This document shows, one piece after another, positions 8,429 through 17,270 of a DNA stretch of 64,000 nt. The position numbers and the translations under genes were made by a program. The first letter of the stretch is position 1. Every line of letters starts with the position of its first letter. Origin of the DNA: Acidobacteriota bacterium. GTDB lineage: Bacteria > Acidobacteriota > Terriglobia > UBA7540. The stretch lies in NCBI GenBank assembly GCA_902812465.1, contig CADDZE010000015.1, forward strand, positions 1 through 64,000, given 5' to 3'. Under the pieces are notes generated by a model. The model saw only the letters and a list, made by a program, of their open reading frames with translations. It searched no databases and was not told the DNA's origin.

Positions 8429-9787
8429 CTACTTCCCAACAGGCATTGGGACTTCCAGGTGCTTCGTTCCCAGCGTCTCGCGCATCCCCAAAGCTACTTG
8501 CAGGCCGGATAAGAGCGTCATGGCTGCCACCACTCGAATCGCGGCCGGCATGCCCAGCGCATCGGCCACGATGCCGGAAATCAGGGCACCAAGGGCATAG
8601 CCCAGGTCGCGCCAGAAGCGGTAAATGCCCATGCACGTGGCGCGCCAGTCCGGGTAAGCGACGTCGCTGATAGCTGCCAGCAGTGTCGGGTAGACCATCG
8701 CCGTGCCGACTCCCTGTAGCAGCGCCGCAAGGATCCAGGCCGGGTAAGCGCGAATCGTAACTGTTAGCCAAATTGCCGCCGCTTGTACGATCATTCCGCT
8801 GGCAATCAGCCACTTTCGTCCCCAACGGTCGCTCACGGGTCCAGTGACTATCTGCAGGAGGCCCCAGGCGGCAGGGTACACGGCCTTGATGATCCCAATC
8901 GCCGCTACACCGAGGCCGAGGCTGGAGAAAAACAGCGGATAGATGCCCCATGACATCCCATCGTTGAGGTTGTTCACCAGGCCCGCCTGGCTGCAGGAGA
9001 ACATATCACGGTCGTTCCACGAAACCAGCGCGAAGACTTGGCGCAGCCCGGGAGGCCTGCCGCTGGTCACGACGCCTCGGGGCAGGTCGGGCATGTGCAA
9101 CCTCGCTTCCAGCGCCGCGTGAGCCCGAGTCTCTTTCGCAAACAAGAGTGAGAGCAGGAGACCGGCGAGGGCTACGCCGATACCCAGGTAGAAAGGCTGC
9201 GGCCGCAGTTGGTAGATAGAGGCCAAGTAACCGGTGATCCAGGCCGTGAATCCGACGGCTGCGTAGCCCGCAAACTCGTTGAGCCCGAGCGCAAGGCCCC
9301 GCTGCCTGGGCCCTACAAGATCCACCTTCATAATCACCGTCATGGACCAGCATAGCGCCTGGTTGACGCCGAGAAGCACGTTGGCAACATCGAACCAAAA
9401 CCAGCGGCGGGCGACGATGATGATGAAGGGAACCGGCAAGCCGAACAGCCATCCCAAGACCAGTACCGGTTTGCGTCCAGCCTTTTCTGAGACACGGCCC
9501 GCAAACAGATTACAGACTGCCTTGGTCACCCCGAAGCTAACAATGAAGGAACTGATCGCCGTCTTGGAAACGAGGCCAAACTCCTTCTCGCCAATCAGCG
9601 GGACCACCGTTCTCTCCAGGCCCACCATCATGCCCACGAAGGCGTTGATCAACACCAGCAGCGAGAACTGGCCGAGGTTCTCCCGCAGCCCTAAGCGGAT
9701 CGGTGGGATGCTCTCCGGCCCGGCGAGCGGGCTGCTTAACCCGTCCTGCTGGGACCCAAGGTTGGCAGCCGAGCCGCGGGCAGACAT
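8429..9787 (-). CDS. MFS transporter in the selenoprotein operon
   Basis: This 452-residue polytopic protein has about twelve hydrophobic segments. An MFS loop motif (GRVSEKAGRKPVLVLGW) follows helix 2 and a second copy (GPVSDRWGRKWLI) sits in the second half. The ATG at 9787 overlaps the TAA of the upstream MBL gene by one base (TAATG), which suggests translational coupling. The frame stays open further upstream but there it only shadows the MBL gene. The substrate is unknown. Genes for MFS carriers next to an MBL hydrolase and an ArsR-rhodanese regulator suggest export or uptake of a sulfur, selenium or metalloid compound; that is inference. The next gene is the MerT-like UGA-UGA gene. Confidence 0.88.
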   Translation of the reverse strand: MSARGSAANLGSQQDGLSSPLAGPESIPPIRLGLRENLGQFSLLVLINAFVGMMVGLERTVVPLIGEKEFGLVSKTAISSFIVSFGVTKAVCNLFAGRVSEKAGRKPVLVLGWLFGLPVPFIIIVARRWFWFDVANVLLGVNQALCWSMTVIMKVDLVGPRQRGLALGLNEFAGYAAVGFTAWITGYLASIYQLRPQPFYLGIGVALAGLLLSLLFAKETRAHAALEARLHMPDLPRGVVTSGRPPGLRQVFALVSWNDRDMFSCSQAGLVNNLNDGMSWGIYPLFFSSLGLGVAAIGIIKAVYPAAWGLLQIVTGPVSDRWGRKWLIASGMIVQAAAIWLTVTIRAYPAWILAALLQGVGTAMVYPTLLAAISDVAYPDWRATCMGIYRFWRDLGYALGALISGIVADALGMPAAIRVVAAMTLLSGLQVALGMRETLGTKHLEVPMPVGK

Positions 9788-10527
9788 TAGCTCTCCGGTG
9801 GTAAGCCCAGATTGGCGGCGCGGATCGCGGCCGCCTGGGCGGGCGGCGCTGGGATGTTCTCCAACATGTAGCGCACAAAGGCGTCCCGGTCCTCGAGCCG
9901 GAAGGCCCAATTGAACCGGCGCTCGAACCCGATGGTTGAAGTTGGCTTCCCACTGAGCGCGCGTCCGCAGACTGAGCCAGCAAAAGCCCCAGGCAGCACC
10001 TCGATGTAATCGGGAAGCGCCTTCAGCTTTTGCACGCTGTCGAAAAGGGCTTGCGCCCCCTCTTCCGCACCGGAGGCGAGTTCCGTCCGTCCCAGGTCGC
10101 CAATCATCAGGGTATGTCCTGTGAGCACGAACCACGGCTCGGGCCCGCGAGTGTTGTCCGTCACCAGCAGGCAGATGTGTTCGGGCGTGTGGCCCGGAGT
10201 ATGCAGAATCCGGGCCTGGACGTTACCGAGGCCCAGAACAGCGCCCTCCTCTACCCCGAGGAAGTCGTAGCGGGCCGGTGCGCTGGCGTGCAGAACATAC
10301 TCGGCATCCGCCAATTGGGCGAGCTTGCGGCCGCCCGAAAGGTGATCGGCATGAACGTGGGTGTCGATGACGTAGCGGATTCGCAGCCCGTTCGCCTCGG
10401 CGGCGCGCAAGTAGAACTGAGGATCATCCAAGGGGTCGCACACGGCGCCCAGCGCCTTTCCGCCTCAGCCAAAGAGATAGGAAACGGCTACGACCGGCGA
10501 TGTGTGGAGAAACTGGCGGAGAATCAT
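9787..10527 (-). CDS. MBL-fold hydrolase (persulfide-dioxygenase-like) with in-frame UGA, probable selenoprotein
   Basis: The ATG at 10527 has a GGAG site six bases upstream and lies 19 bases after the ArsR-rhodanese stop. The frame runs 20 codons, meets TGA at 10467-10465 (codon 21), then stays open to the TAA at 9789-9787, giving 246 residues. The N-terminus reads SYLFG-U-GGKALGAVCDP; as I recall, relatives read FGCGGK, so UGA replaces a conserved Cys. Metal ligands of the metallo-beta-lactamase fold follow: THVHADH (H57, H59, D61, H62), TPGHTPEH (H113) and GDLGRTE (D144). The later region is PGAFAGSVCG, without the usual His after Gly. A candidate SECIS hairpin follows the UGA. Likely role: hydrolase or dioxygenase on persulfide or selenyl-persulfide substrates. 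An annotation beginning at the GTG at 10443 would lose the first strand. Confidence 0.85.
10433..10450 (-). promoter_or_regulatory. Candidate bacterial SECIS hairpin in the MBL gene
   Basis: The mRNA segment GGGCGCCGUGUGCGACCC folds as GGGCGC pairing with GCG-A-CCC (one bulged A) around the loop CGUGU, whose second base is G. The loop starts 21 bases after the UGA at 10467-10465, a canonical distance. An overlapping alternative, GGCGC-UGG-GCGCC, is a mutually exclusive perfect stem slightly closer to the UGA. Confidence 0.55.
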
Positions 10528-10546
10528 ACCCAACTCCGACCGCTGC

Positions 10547-11230
10547 TCATGGCACGCCCGGGCCGGCCTCCACGGGCAGGTGCCGGCTCTTCCACTCCGG
10601 GAATCCTTCCCGCAGGCGGACGGCACGATAACCGCGGGAGGAGAGCACGGCTACCGCCTCGTCGGCAAATACACAATAAGGGCCCCGGCAATACGCCACG
10701 ATCTGCTTGCGGCGGGGAATTTCCTTCAAGCGGGCTTTCAACTCCGCTAGGGGGATGGATCGCGCTCCGGCAATATGGCCGGCCTCGTACTCCTGACGCG
10801 GCCGCACATCCAACACCCATACGGCCTTCTCTCGAATTCGCCGGAGAAGCTCCTCACAGCTGATCGGTTCGAGCCTCTGGCGCGAAGTGAGATAGGCATC
10901 CACCAGGCGCTGGACCTCCGCCAGGTGCTTTTCGCCCAGGCGGCGGAGCACCCGGCACAACGTCAGCACGTCCTCGCTGGCCAAGCCGTAGTACGCGTAA
11001 AGTCCGTTCCGCTTTACGCTGACCACGTTGCATCGCCGCAGCACCTGCAAGTGCTGCGACGCGTTAGCCACCGAAAGTCCCGCTTCGCGCGCCAGGTCCT
11101 CGACAGTGCGAGGCGCTTGAGCCAGCAGCTCCAGAATCTCCAGGCGGTGGCCATTGGCAACGCTCTTGCCAATGCGGGCGAACTGTTCAAACAGCTGGTC
11201 CTTGAACTCACGCTTGTGTGCCCCGTTCAT
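10547..11230 (-). CDS. ArsR-family regulator fused to a rhodanese domain
   Basis: The 227-residue protein has two parts. Residues 8-105 form a winged helix of the ArsR/SmtB type (LEILELLAQAPRTVEDLA, then ANASQHLQVLRRC). Residues 120-220 form a rhodanese domain with DVRPRQEYEAGHI and a catalytic-loop motif CRGPYC (C181, C186). Cys67 and Cys92 in the DNA-binding half could be redox or metal sensing, as in thiol-based ArsR repressors. It is the first gene of the operon and ends 19 bases before the MBL gene. A palindrome and a -35-like TTGACA lie just upstream, so autoregulation is likely. Inference: it senses sulfane sulfur, selenium or a metalloid. Unlike the two downstream proteins, its reactive cysteines are encoded normally. 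Confidence 0.9.
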   Translation of the reverse strand: MNGAHKREFKDQLFEQFARIGKSVANGHRLEILELLAQAPRTVEDLAREAGLSVANASQHLQVLRRCNVVSVKRNGLYAYYGLASEDVLTLCRVLRRLGEKHLAEVQRLVDAYLTSRQRLEPISCEELLRRIREKAVWVLDVRPRQEYEAGHIAGARSIPLAELKARLKEIPRRKQIVAYCRGPYCVFADEAVAVLSSRGYRAVRLREGFPEWKSRHLPVEAGPGVP

Positions 11231-11237
11231 CTCCGAT

Positions 11238-11267
11238 TATTCAATAGAATACTTGAGCATTTGTCAA
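11238..11267 (-). promoter_or_regulatory. Promoter and operator of the ArsR-led operon
   Basis: On the minus strand TTGACA (11267-11262) is a consensus -35. Seventeen bases on is TTGAAT (11244-11239), a weak -10. The palindrome TATTCTATTGAATA (11251-11238), five-base arms with a four-base centre, covers the -10 region and lies a few bases before the ArsR start. This arrangement is typical of autoregulated ArsR repressors. Confidence 0.5.
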
Positions 11268-11516
11268 GGACACCCCTTCGCTCCGCGCCCGAGATGGTGC
11301 CGGCTTCCCGCCCGCCTTCCAGCGGCCAGAGAGACGCCGGTAAGCCAGCGCGAACCGTGGAAGGCCCTTTACAGGTATACTCGCAAGCGTCGTGGCCGGC
11401 GCTGGTCCTTTGTCGGGGGCAGTCGGCCACCACTCCGCCTGAAAGTGCCCGGTTCACCTCCGGGCTCAATCAGGCCGACGTCGGAGGCCCTCCTCGGGCC
11501 AGAAAGGAGCCTTTAG

Positions 11517-13250
11517 GTGCACTCTCGGCTAACTTCGCTGCTCTGGATGCTTCTTGTACTCCCTCTACCCGCTCCTCCAGCCAGATCGGACTCGGCGAAC
11601 CGCCAACCTGGGCTGCGGTTCGAAGTCTCCTTTCCGGCAGAGCTAAGCCCCACCCCGCTGGACGGCCGGCTTCTCCTGGTGATTTCCAAAGACGACCGAG
11701 CCGAGCCGCGCTTCGAGGTCAGTGACAACGCCACCACCACCCAGCAGATCTTCGGCGTGGACGTCAATGCCCTGCCCCCGGGCGTTCCCACCACCATTGA
11801 CCGCGAGGTGCTCGGCTATCCGCTGGCGAGCCTCGCGCAGATTTCCCCAGGCGACTACTACGTGCAGGCGGTGCTCAACATCTATGAGACGTTTCACCGC
11901 GCAGATGGCCACACGCTGAAATTGCCCATGGATCACGGGGAGGGCCAGCAGTGGAACCGCAAGCCCGGGAACCTTTACAGCAAGCCCCAACACCTGCACC
12001 TGGATCCCTCACGGCCGGGAGGTCGGGTTCGCCTCTCGCTTACGGAGAAGATCCCGCCTATTGAGCCGCCCCAAGATACCAAATACGTGAAGCATTTGCG
12101 GGTGCAAAGCCAATTGCTGACGCGATTCTGGGGACGTCCCATCGAGCTGGGCGCGCTCGTCCTGTTGCCCGAGGGATGGCAGGAGCATCCGGATGCCCAC
12201 TATCCCCTGCTGGTCTATCAAGGCCACTTCAGTCACGATTGGGAGGCCGGCGTAGAATTTCGCGAGACGCCACCTACACCCGACCTGAAGGGATATCAGC
12301 TGACGCAAGCCCAGTACGCATATAAGTTTTATCAGGACTGGGTGTCAGGACGGTTGCCGCGCATGATTATCCTCTGCATCCAGCACGCGAATCCCTACTA
12401 CGATGACTCCTACGCGGTCAACTCGGCCAATCTCGGCCCTTACGGCGACGCCATTACCCAGGAGCTAATCCCCGAAGTGGAACGCCGCTTCCGCGCCCTG
12501 GGCCAGCCTTGGGCGCGGGTTCTTTATGGCGGGTCCACCGGGGGATGGGAAGCGCTGGCAGACCAGGTGTTCTACCCTGACTTCTTCAATGGCGCTTGGG
12601 TTTTCTGCCCGGACCCGGTGGATTTTCGAGCCTACCAGCTCATCAACCTCTATGAGTACGCCAACGCCTTCTATCTCAGCGCGCCCTGGGGCCGCATCCC
12701 GATTCCCTTCTCGCGTAAGACGGATGGAACCCCCACTTCCACCTCGGAAAGCGCCACGCGCTACGAGCTGGTGTTGGGGACCAAAGGGCGCTCTGCGGAG
12801 CAGCTCGACATCTGGCAGGCCGTCTTCGGTCCGGTGGGCGACGATGGCTATCCCAAGCCCATCTGGGACTACCGAACGGGCGAGATTCATCATGACGTTG
12901 CCGAATACTGGCGGGAACACTACGACTTGGGTTACATCATGCGGCGCGACTGGAAGACGCTGGGTCCGAAGCTGGTTGGCAAGCTCCATTTCAGCGTGGG
13001 GGAAATGGACACCTATTACTTGAACAATGCCGTTCACCTGCTGGAGGATTTCCTGAATAGCCCCCAGAATCCCTACCGGATCGCCGACTTCGACTACGGG
13101 CCGCGAATGCCCCATTGCTACACCGGCGACCCGAACGTTCCGGTTTCGATCAGCCGCTTGACCATCCACCAGCGACTCATGCCGGCCATGGCCGAGTGGA
13201 TGGAGAAGACCGCCCCCAAGAACGCGGACCTCCAAAGCTGGAAATACTGA
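11517..13250 (+). CDS. Secreted esterase-like alpha/beta hydrolase
   Basis: The 577-residue protein starts at GTG 11517 with AAGGAG ten bases upstream. Residues 1-24 form a signal peptide (LLWMLLVLPLPAPPARS). Residues 30-170 look like a beta-rich N-terminal domain. The C-terminal two thirds resemble putative esterases of the esterase-D/feruloyl-esterase type: a nucleophile elbow GGSTGGW (Ser near 340) and a late His in GPRMPHCY (near 531). Several YxY-rich stretches suggest carbohydrate or aromatic ester binding. It is divergent from the ArsR-led operon, with 286 bases between, and is probably independent of it. The substrate cannot be told. Confidence 0.82.
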   Translation: MHSRLTSLLWMLLVLPLPAPPARSDSANRQPGLRFEVSFPAELSPTPLDGRLLLVISKDDRAEPRFEVSDNATTTQQIFGVDVNALPPGVPTTIDREVLGYPLASLAQISPGDYYVQAVLNIYETFHRADGHTLKLPMDHGEGQQWNRKPGNLYSKPQHLHLDPSRPGGRVRLSLTEKIPPIEPPQDTKYVKHLRVQSQLLTRFWGRPIELGALVLLPEGWQEHPDAHYPLLVYQGHFSHDWEAGVEFRETPPTPDLKGYQLTQAQYAYKFYQDWVSGRLPRMIILCIQHANPYYDDSYAVNSANLGPYGDAITQELIPEVERRFRALGQPWARVLYGGSTGGWEALADQVFYPDFFNGAWVFCPDPVDFRAYQLINLYEYANAFYLSAPWGRIPIPFSRKTDGTPTSTSESATRYELVLGTKGRSAEQLDIWQAVFGPVGDDGYPKPIWDYRTGEIHHDVAEYWREHYDLGYIMRRDWKTLGPKLVGKLHFSVGEMDTYYLNNAVHLLEDFLNSPQNPYRIADFDYGPRMPHCYTGDPNVPVSISRLTIHQRLMPAMAEWMEKTAPKNADLQSWKY

Positions 13251-13567
13251 GGGGCACCGACCGTACCCTGGGCGAGTGAGGGCGGCGCCTGCCAGGCGCG
13301 GAGCCCGCGACGCTAGCCCAGGGCCCTCATCCTAAGGCTTCCCGCCCGGTTCGTCGTGCTGCCCTGGCACTCCGGGTGACCGGGGCTCTGTAGGAGAGCA
13401 GCTGGCCCGTGTCGCCTTCCCAAGACGGCAGCTAGGGCTGCTGACCACGGTCGCCGCGCCAGCTTTGCGGCGAGCGCATAATTCGCTGGACGTTTCGACG
13501 GCGATGTTTCAAGCTGAAAGTCCGCCCTCGCAAAACCGGCGGAACCTCAAATTCGAAGGCGATTCCC
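13251..13567. other. Intergenic stretch with possible terminator hairpin
   Basis: This 317-base stretch has no supported gene. GCGCCTG-C-CAGGCGC at 13285-13299, 35 bases after the esterase stop, can form a GC-rich hairpin, but no T-run follows. It could be a weak terminator. The start of the next gene has an AAGG-like site at 13555-13558. Confidence 0.4.
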
Positions 13568-14395
13568 ATGCCCCTCTGTCAGGCAGTGATTCTGGCAATG
13601 GTTCAGGGCCTAACCGAATTTTTGCCGGTTTCCAGCACCGCGCACCTGGTCCTTTTCCCCTGGTTCGCGCATTGGCATGATCCGGGGCTCACGTTTGATG
13701 TGGCGCTGCACGCTGGCACGCTGATGGCCGTGCTGGTCTACTTCTGGCGCATGTGGATGAGGATGCTGGCTGCCGTCACGGGTCTGAGCGGCAACGATCC
13801 CGGAGCCCGCGAGAATCGGCGGCTGTTCGGGTACCTCGTCCTCGGCACGATTCCCGCCGCGCTGGCAGGATACAAGTTCGAGCGCCTGGCGGAGAACCAG
13901 TTCCGCAGCCCCACCGTCATCGGAATCGCGCTGATGGCCGTTGCCCTACTCATGTGGGTGGCCGAAGCGGTGAGCCGGCGAAACGAAGAGGATTTGAGCC
14001 AGGTCACTTTGGCTGACGCGGTGGCCGTGGGTGTCGCCCAGGCGTTGGCGGTTATCCCAGGCGTCTCGCGTTCCGGGATCACCATGACCGCCGGCCTCTT
14101 CGCCGGCATGGATCGCGAAACCTGCGCTCGCTTCTCTTTCCTGCTTTCCACGCCCATCATCGCTGGAGCAGCACTCAAGAAGGGACTCGAGATCCGGCAC
14201 GAAGGACTTCCCCCTGAAATGCGCCTGCCGTTCGCCGTGGGGATTATCGTCTCCGCGCTAGTTGGCTATGCGGTGATCGGCTGGCTGATCCGGTATCTGG
14301 AACGGCGAACGTTCAAGCTGTTTGTGATTTACCGGCTGGCCCTGGGCATTCTGGTCCTGGTGCTGGGATGGGTTGCCAAGCCGAGTATCCACTGA
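13568..14395 (+). CDS. uppP: Undecaprenyl-diphosphatase UppP (BacA)
   Basis: The 275-residue polytopic membrane protein carries both family signatures: the first active-site region QGLTEFLPVSSTAHL (residues 13-27) and the second, PGVSRSGITMTAG (near 163-175). UppP dephosphorylates undecaprenyl pyrophosphate to recycle the lipid carrier for peptidoglycan and surface polysaccharide synthesis, and overproduction gives bacitracin resistance. The length agrees with the family (about 265-280). It stands alone on the plus strand between an esterase and a convergent transglutaminase-like gene. The exopolysaccharide cluster at 31-47 kb also depends on this carrier, but a link is only general. Confidence 0.95.
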   Translation: MPLCQAVILAMVQGLTEFLPVSSTAHLVLFPWFAHWHDPGLTFDVALHAGTLMAVLVYFWRMWMRMLAAVTGLSGNDPGARENRRLFGYLVLGTIPAALAGYKFERLAENQFRSPTVIGIALMAVALLMWVAEAVSRRNEEDLSQVTLADAVAVGVAQALAVIPGVSRSGITMTAGLFAGMDRETCARFSFLLSTPIIAGAALKKGLEIRHEGLPPEMRLPFAVGIIVSALVGYAVIGWLIRYLERRTFKLFVIYRLALGILVLVLGWVAKPSIH

Positions 14396-14572
14396 CGGCA
14401 ACTCGGTGGTCTGCGGATGATCCAAGCGCGGCGTTCGTCGGCGGGCGCCGGTGCTAGAGCAGGAGCAAGCGATGAGCGACCCGGCGGCACTTCAGCGATA
14501 CGCGAAGTTGGGCAGCTTGCCAGTACTCAAGCCAAGGCCGTCTTCCCGCGCAAAGGTCGGTACCCGCTGGAG

Positions 14573-15628
14573 CTATGGGGCCACTGCACGCTGGGCCGGC
14601 TCCAGCCGGAAGGAGAACTTGCGATCGACAGCCTCGTGGACCTTGCCGTCGACTTCAACGTACGGATAGATGAAGTAATTGAGAGGCGGGCCGTCCTGCT
14701 TCGGCTCGAGCGTCAGATCGCGGCCGATGGTGAATTGGACGCGGTTGGCGTCAACCGTGCCGAAGAAGTAGTCGTGTTTCGCCGGATTTTTCCAGGCTTC
14801 CGAGATATCCACCGGAACCCATCCCAAGCCGTTCAGGTAGAATTCGGCCCAGCAGTGGTATCCGGGGATCTCGCCTTCTCCGTCGGGTGAAGTGGGGGGC
14901 AGAGGCAAGCCGATTTCGAAGCGAGCGGGGATGCCCTCGGCCCTCATCATCGAAATGAAAAGCGAATGGAAGTCCGTACAGTTACCGCGCTTAGCATCAC
15001 AAGCCCATAAGGAATCACCGCGGCCCCATCCCGTGCCTGACTTGTCGTATCGCAGAGTGCGAAAGACATAGTCGTAGAGGGCGTAGGCCTTTTCCACCGT
15101 TCCCTCCTTGCCCCGGGTGTTTTCCTCCGCTAGGTCCTTCATCTTGCCATCGATCGGCACCAGGCGGTCCGGCTGCAAAAACCGGCTGAGGCTCACCCGC
15201 TCGATCCGGGGACGGCGGTCAAAACGAACCAGGTCGGCGTAGCCCCCGCGGGAATATTCCCGGCGTGTCACCTCAAACTCCAGGCGAAACGTAGCCGAAA
15301 AAGCCTCCGGATGGCGCATCTCCGCGTAGAGCATGCGGTTGCCGTACTGCCGCTCCTGAGTCACTCGGACGGGCACCGGACTCCCTACCTTCGTTACTTT
15401 AACCGTCTGGTTGGCGTCAGAGATCGCCAAGGGCATCCAGACACGTACCACGCCATCGCGCGGGGAAAGGTCTTTCACGGTCGCTTCGTAGACCAGGTGA
15501 AACCTGCGCACTTTAGGGTCCGTCATTGACTGGGCGATGGCCGCAGAGTTCGCTCGACCGGCCTCAGCAGCCAGCAGCATTGGAAGCCCGCAAAGGCTCA
15601 GCAGTACAGAGTACCAGCGCTTGATCAT
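14573..15628 (-). CDS. Exported transglutaminase-like cysteine protein
   Basis: The chosen ATG (15628) has a GGAG about 11 bases upstream; a GTG at 15640 is in the same frame. A signal peptide (SVLLSLCGLPMLLAAEAG) leads a beta-rich N-terminal half. A transglutaminase-like core follows with the Cys-His-Asp triad: GNCTDFHSLF (Cys near 216), YHCWAEFY (His near 258) and VPVDISE (Asp near 272). In bacteria such domains usually act as peptidases or amidases rather than cross-linking enzymes. The length, 351 residues, suits the secreted transglutaminase-like group. No operon partner is visible, since both neighbours are on the other strand. Confidence 0.88.
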   Translation of the reverse strand: MIKRWYSVLLSLCGLPMLLAAEAGRANSAAIAQSMTDPKVRRFHLVYEATVKDLSPRDGVVRVWMPLAISDANQTVKVTKVGSPVPVRVTQERQYGNRMLYAEMRHPEAFSATFRLEFEVTRREYSRGGYADLVRFDRRPRIERVSLSRFLQPDRLVPIDGKMKDLAEENTRGKEGTVEKAYALYDYVFRTLRYDKSGTGWGRGDSLWACDAKRGNCTDFHSLFISMMRAEGIPARFEIGLPLPPTSPDGEGEIPGYHCWAEFYLNGLGWVPVDISEAWKNPAKHDYFFGTVDANRVQFTIGRDLTLEPKQDGPPLNYFIYPYVEVDGKVHEAVDRKFSFRLEPAQRAVAP

Positions 15629-15878
15629 GATGGTTGTCACTCCTAAACATCTTTAGATTCCCCTCGATTGCTCGGCGTCGCGGCCCGTCAAGGCACAGTG
15701 TCTCCGACGCTCACGTGCAAGACGACCGATGCGGACGGTCCGTGAGTCGGCCCCCTGCTGGATCCGGCCGGTCAGCTCCCTCTCGCTCTGGAATGGTTTC
15801 GTGAGCAACTTTCCCCACGCCTTTGTGTTCTAATGAGGTGCGGCTGGGAGGTATAACTGTCAGGGCACGGGAGAAACA

Positions 15879-17174
15879 ATGCAAATGCTCCGAAGAGTCA
15901 GCCATCCCATCCGCCTAACCTGTCTGCTATTCCCACTGCTTGGCTTGGCCGCCTGCGGCGGGTCGACCCCCTCCAATCCCCCGGGTTCAGGCAATGGCAA
16001 CGGTGGAAGCGGGGGAACAGGCACCGGTAGCATGGACGTCATTCAGCACATCGTCTTCATCATCCGCGAGAATCGCACTTTCGACAACTACTTTGGCACA
16101 TATCCGGGCGCCGAGGGTACGACCACCGGCACCCTGAGTAACGGTCAGGTCATCAACCTGGCTCACACGCCTGACGTTACGCCTTGCGACCCTTGCCACG
16201 ACTATCACTGCGCCCGCGAGGCAATTGACGGCGGCAAGATGGACAATTTTACTCCCTTGTCGGCTTGCAAGGTCAATGGCGTGCCCATTTCTTACTCCCA
16301 GCTGCTGCAGCAGGACATCCCAAACTACTGGACCTACGCCCAGCAGTTCGTCCTGGCCGACCACATGTTCTCCTCCCTCGAAGGTCCCAGTTTTCCCAAC
16401 CACCTGTATACCGTCGCCGCGCAGTCGGGTGGCGTTATCAATAACCCCTATTCCTTGACGAATGGCCCGCCCGTTTGGGGTTGCGACGCGGACGACACGA
16501 CCCGGGTGGAGGTGATGAATGCACAGGGAAACACACAGCGTGTCTTCCCTTGCTTCGACTTCCAGACCTTGGCGGACAGCCTCCAGAGCGCCAACGTAAG
16601 CTGGAAGTACTATGCACCCGGCTACGGCCAGAGCGGCTACATCTGGTCAAGCCTTGACGCCATCAACCATATCCGGAACACAAGTCTTTGGAACAACGTG
16701 CTCCCGGACACTCAATTCGCCGCCGACGCGCAGAGCGGACAATTGCCCGCCGTCAGCTGGCTGGTGACGAGCTTTATGAAGAGCGAGCATCCGCCGGCCA
16801 GCACCTGCCGGGGTGAGAACTGGACGGTTCAGCAGATCAATGCGGTGATGCAAGGCCCGGATTGGAATTCCACCGCCATTTTCGTCACCTGGGACGACTT
16901 TGGCGGCTTCTACGACCACGTGCCGCCGCCGCAGCTTGACATTTATGGCCTGGGTCCGCGCGTCCCCCTGCTCATCATCTCGCCCTACGCCAAGAGAGGC
17001 TACCTCTCTCACACCCAGTATGAGTTCTCCTCCTTTCTTAAGTTTGTTGAAGAGCGCTTCCATCTGGCGCCCCTCACCGCGCGCGACAGAGCGGCCAACG
17101 ACATGACCGACAGCTTCGACTTCACCCAGCAGCCGCTCCCGCCGCTGGTCCTGCAGACGCGCAACTGTCCCTGA
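15879..17174 (+). CDS. Lipoprotein phosphoesterase (phospholipase C / acid phosphatase family)
   Basis: The 431-residue protein starts with a lipoprotein signal ending in the lipobox LAAC (Cys25 or 26) and a Gly/Ser/Asn linker. The core begins [20 protein letters not shown], the hallmark of the phosphoesterase family that includes non-haemolytic phospholipase C and Acp[28 protein letters not shown] and [13 protein letters not shown] supply the remaining conserved metal and substrate residues. It should act in the cell envelope on phosphate esters. A GGGAGA ribosome site lies just before the ATG, and TATAAC at 15852-15857 is a possible -10. It is a single gene, well conserved in Acidobacteriota. 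Confidence 0.9.
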   Translation: MQMLRRVSHPIRLTCLLFPLLGLAACGGSTPSNPPGSGNGNGGSGGTGTGSMDVIQHIVFIIRENRTFDNYFGTYPGAEGTTTGTLSNGQVINLAHTPDVTPCDPCHDYHCAREAIDGGKMDNFTPLSACKVNGVPISYSQLLQQDIPNYWTYAQQFVLADHMFSSLEGPSFPNHLYTVAAQSGGVINNPYSLTNGPPVWGCDADDTTRVEVMNAQGNTQRVFPCFDFQTLADSLQSANVSWKYYAPGYGQSGYIWSSLDAINHIRNTSLWNNVLPDTQFAADAQSGQLPAVSWLVTSFMKSEHPPASTCRGENWTVQQINAVMQGPDWNSTAIFVTWDDFGGFYDHVPPPQLDIYGLGPRVPLLIISPYAKRGYLSHTQYEFSSFLKFVEERFHLAPLTARDRAANDMTDSFDFTQQPLPPLVLQTRNCP

Positions 17175-17270
17175 GGAGTTGGTCTCACCGCAGTAACCGC
17201 GTCAAGAGGCCGGCGCGGCGCGAGCGGCCATCGGAAAGGACTGCGGCCCGCGCAAGGCCGCAGTTATACC

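Noticed and set aside
8429-10135. A 568-residue version of the MFS protein
   Set aside because: The extra N-terminal part is an out-of-frame shadow of the MBL gene; the TAATG overlap at 9787 gives a normal MFS start.
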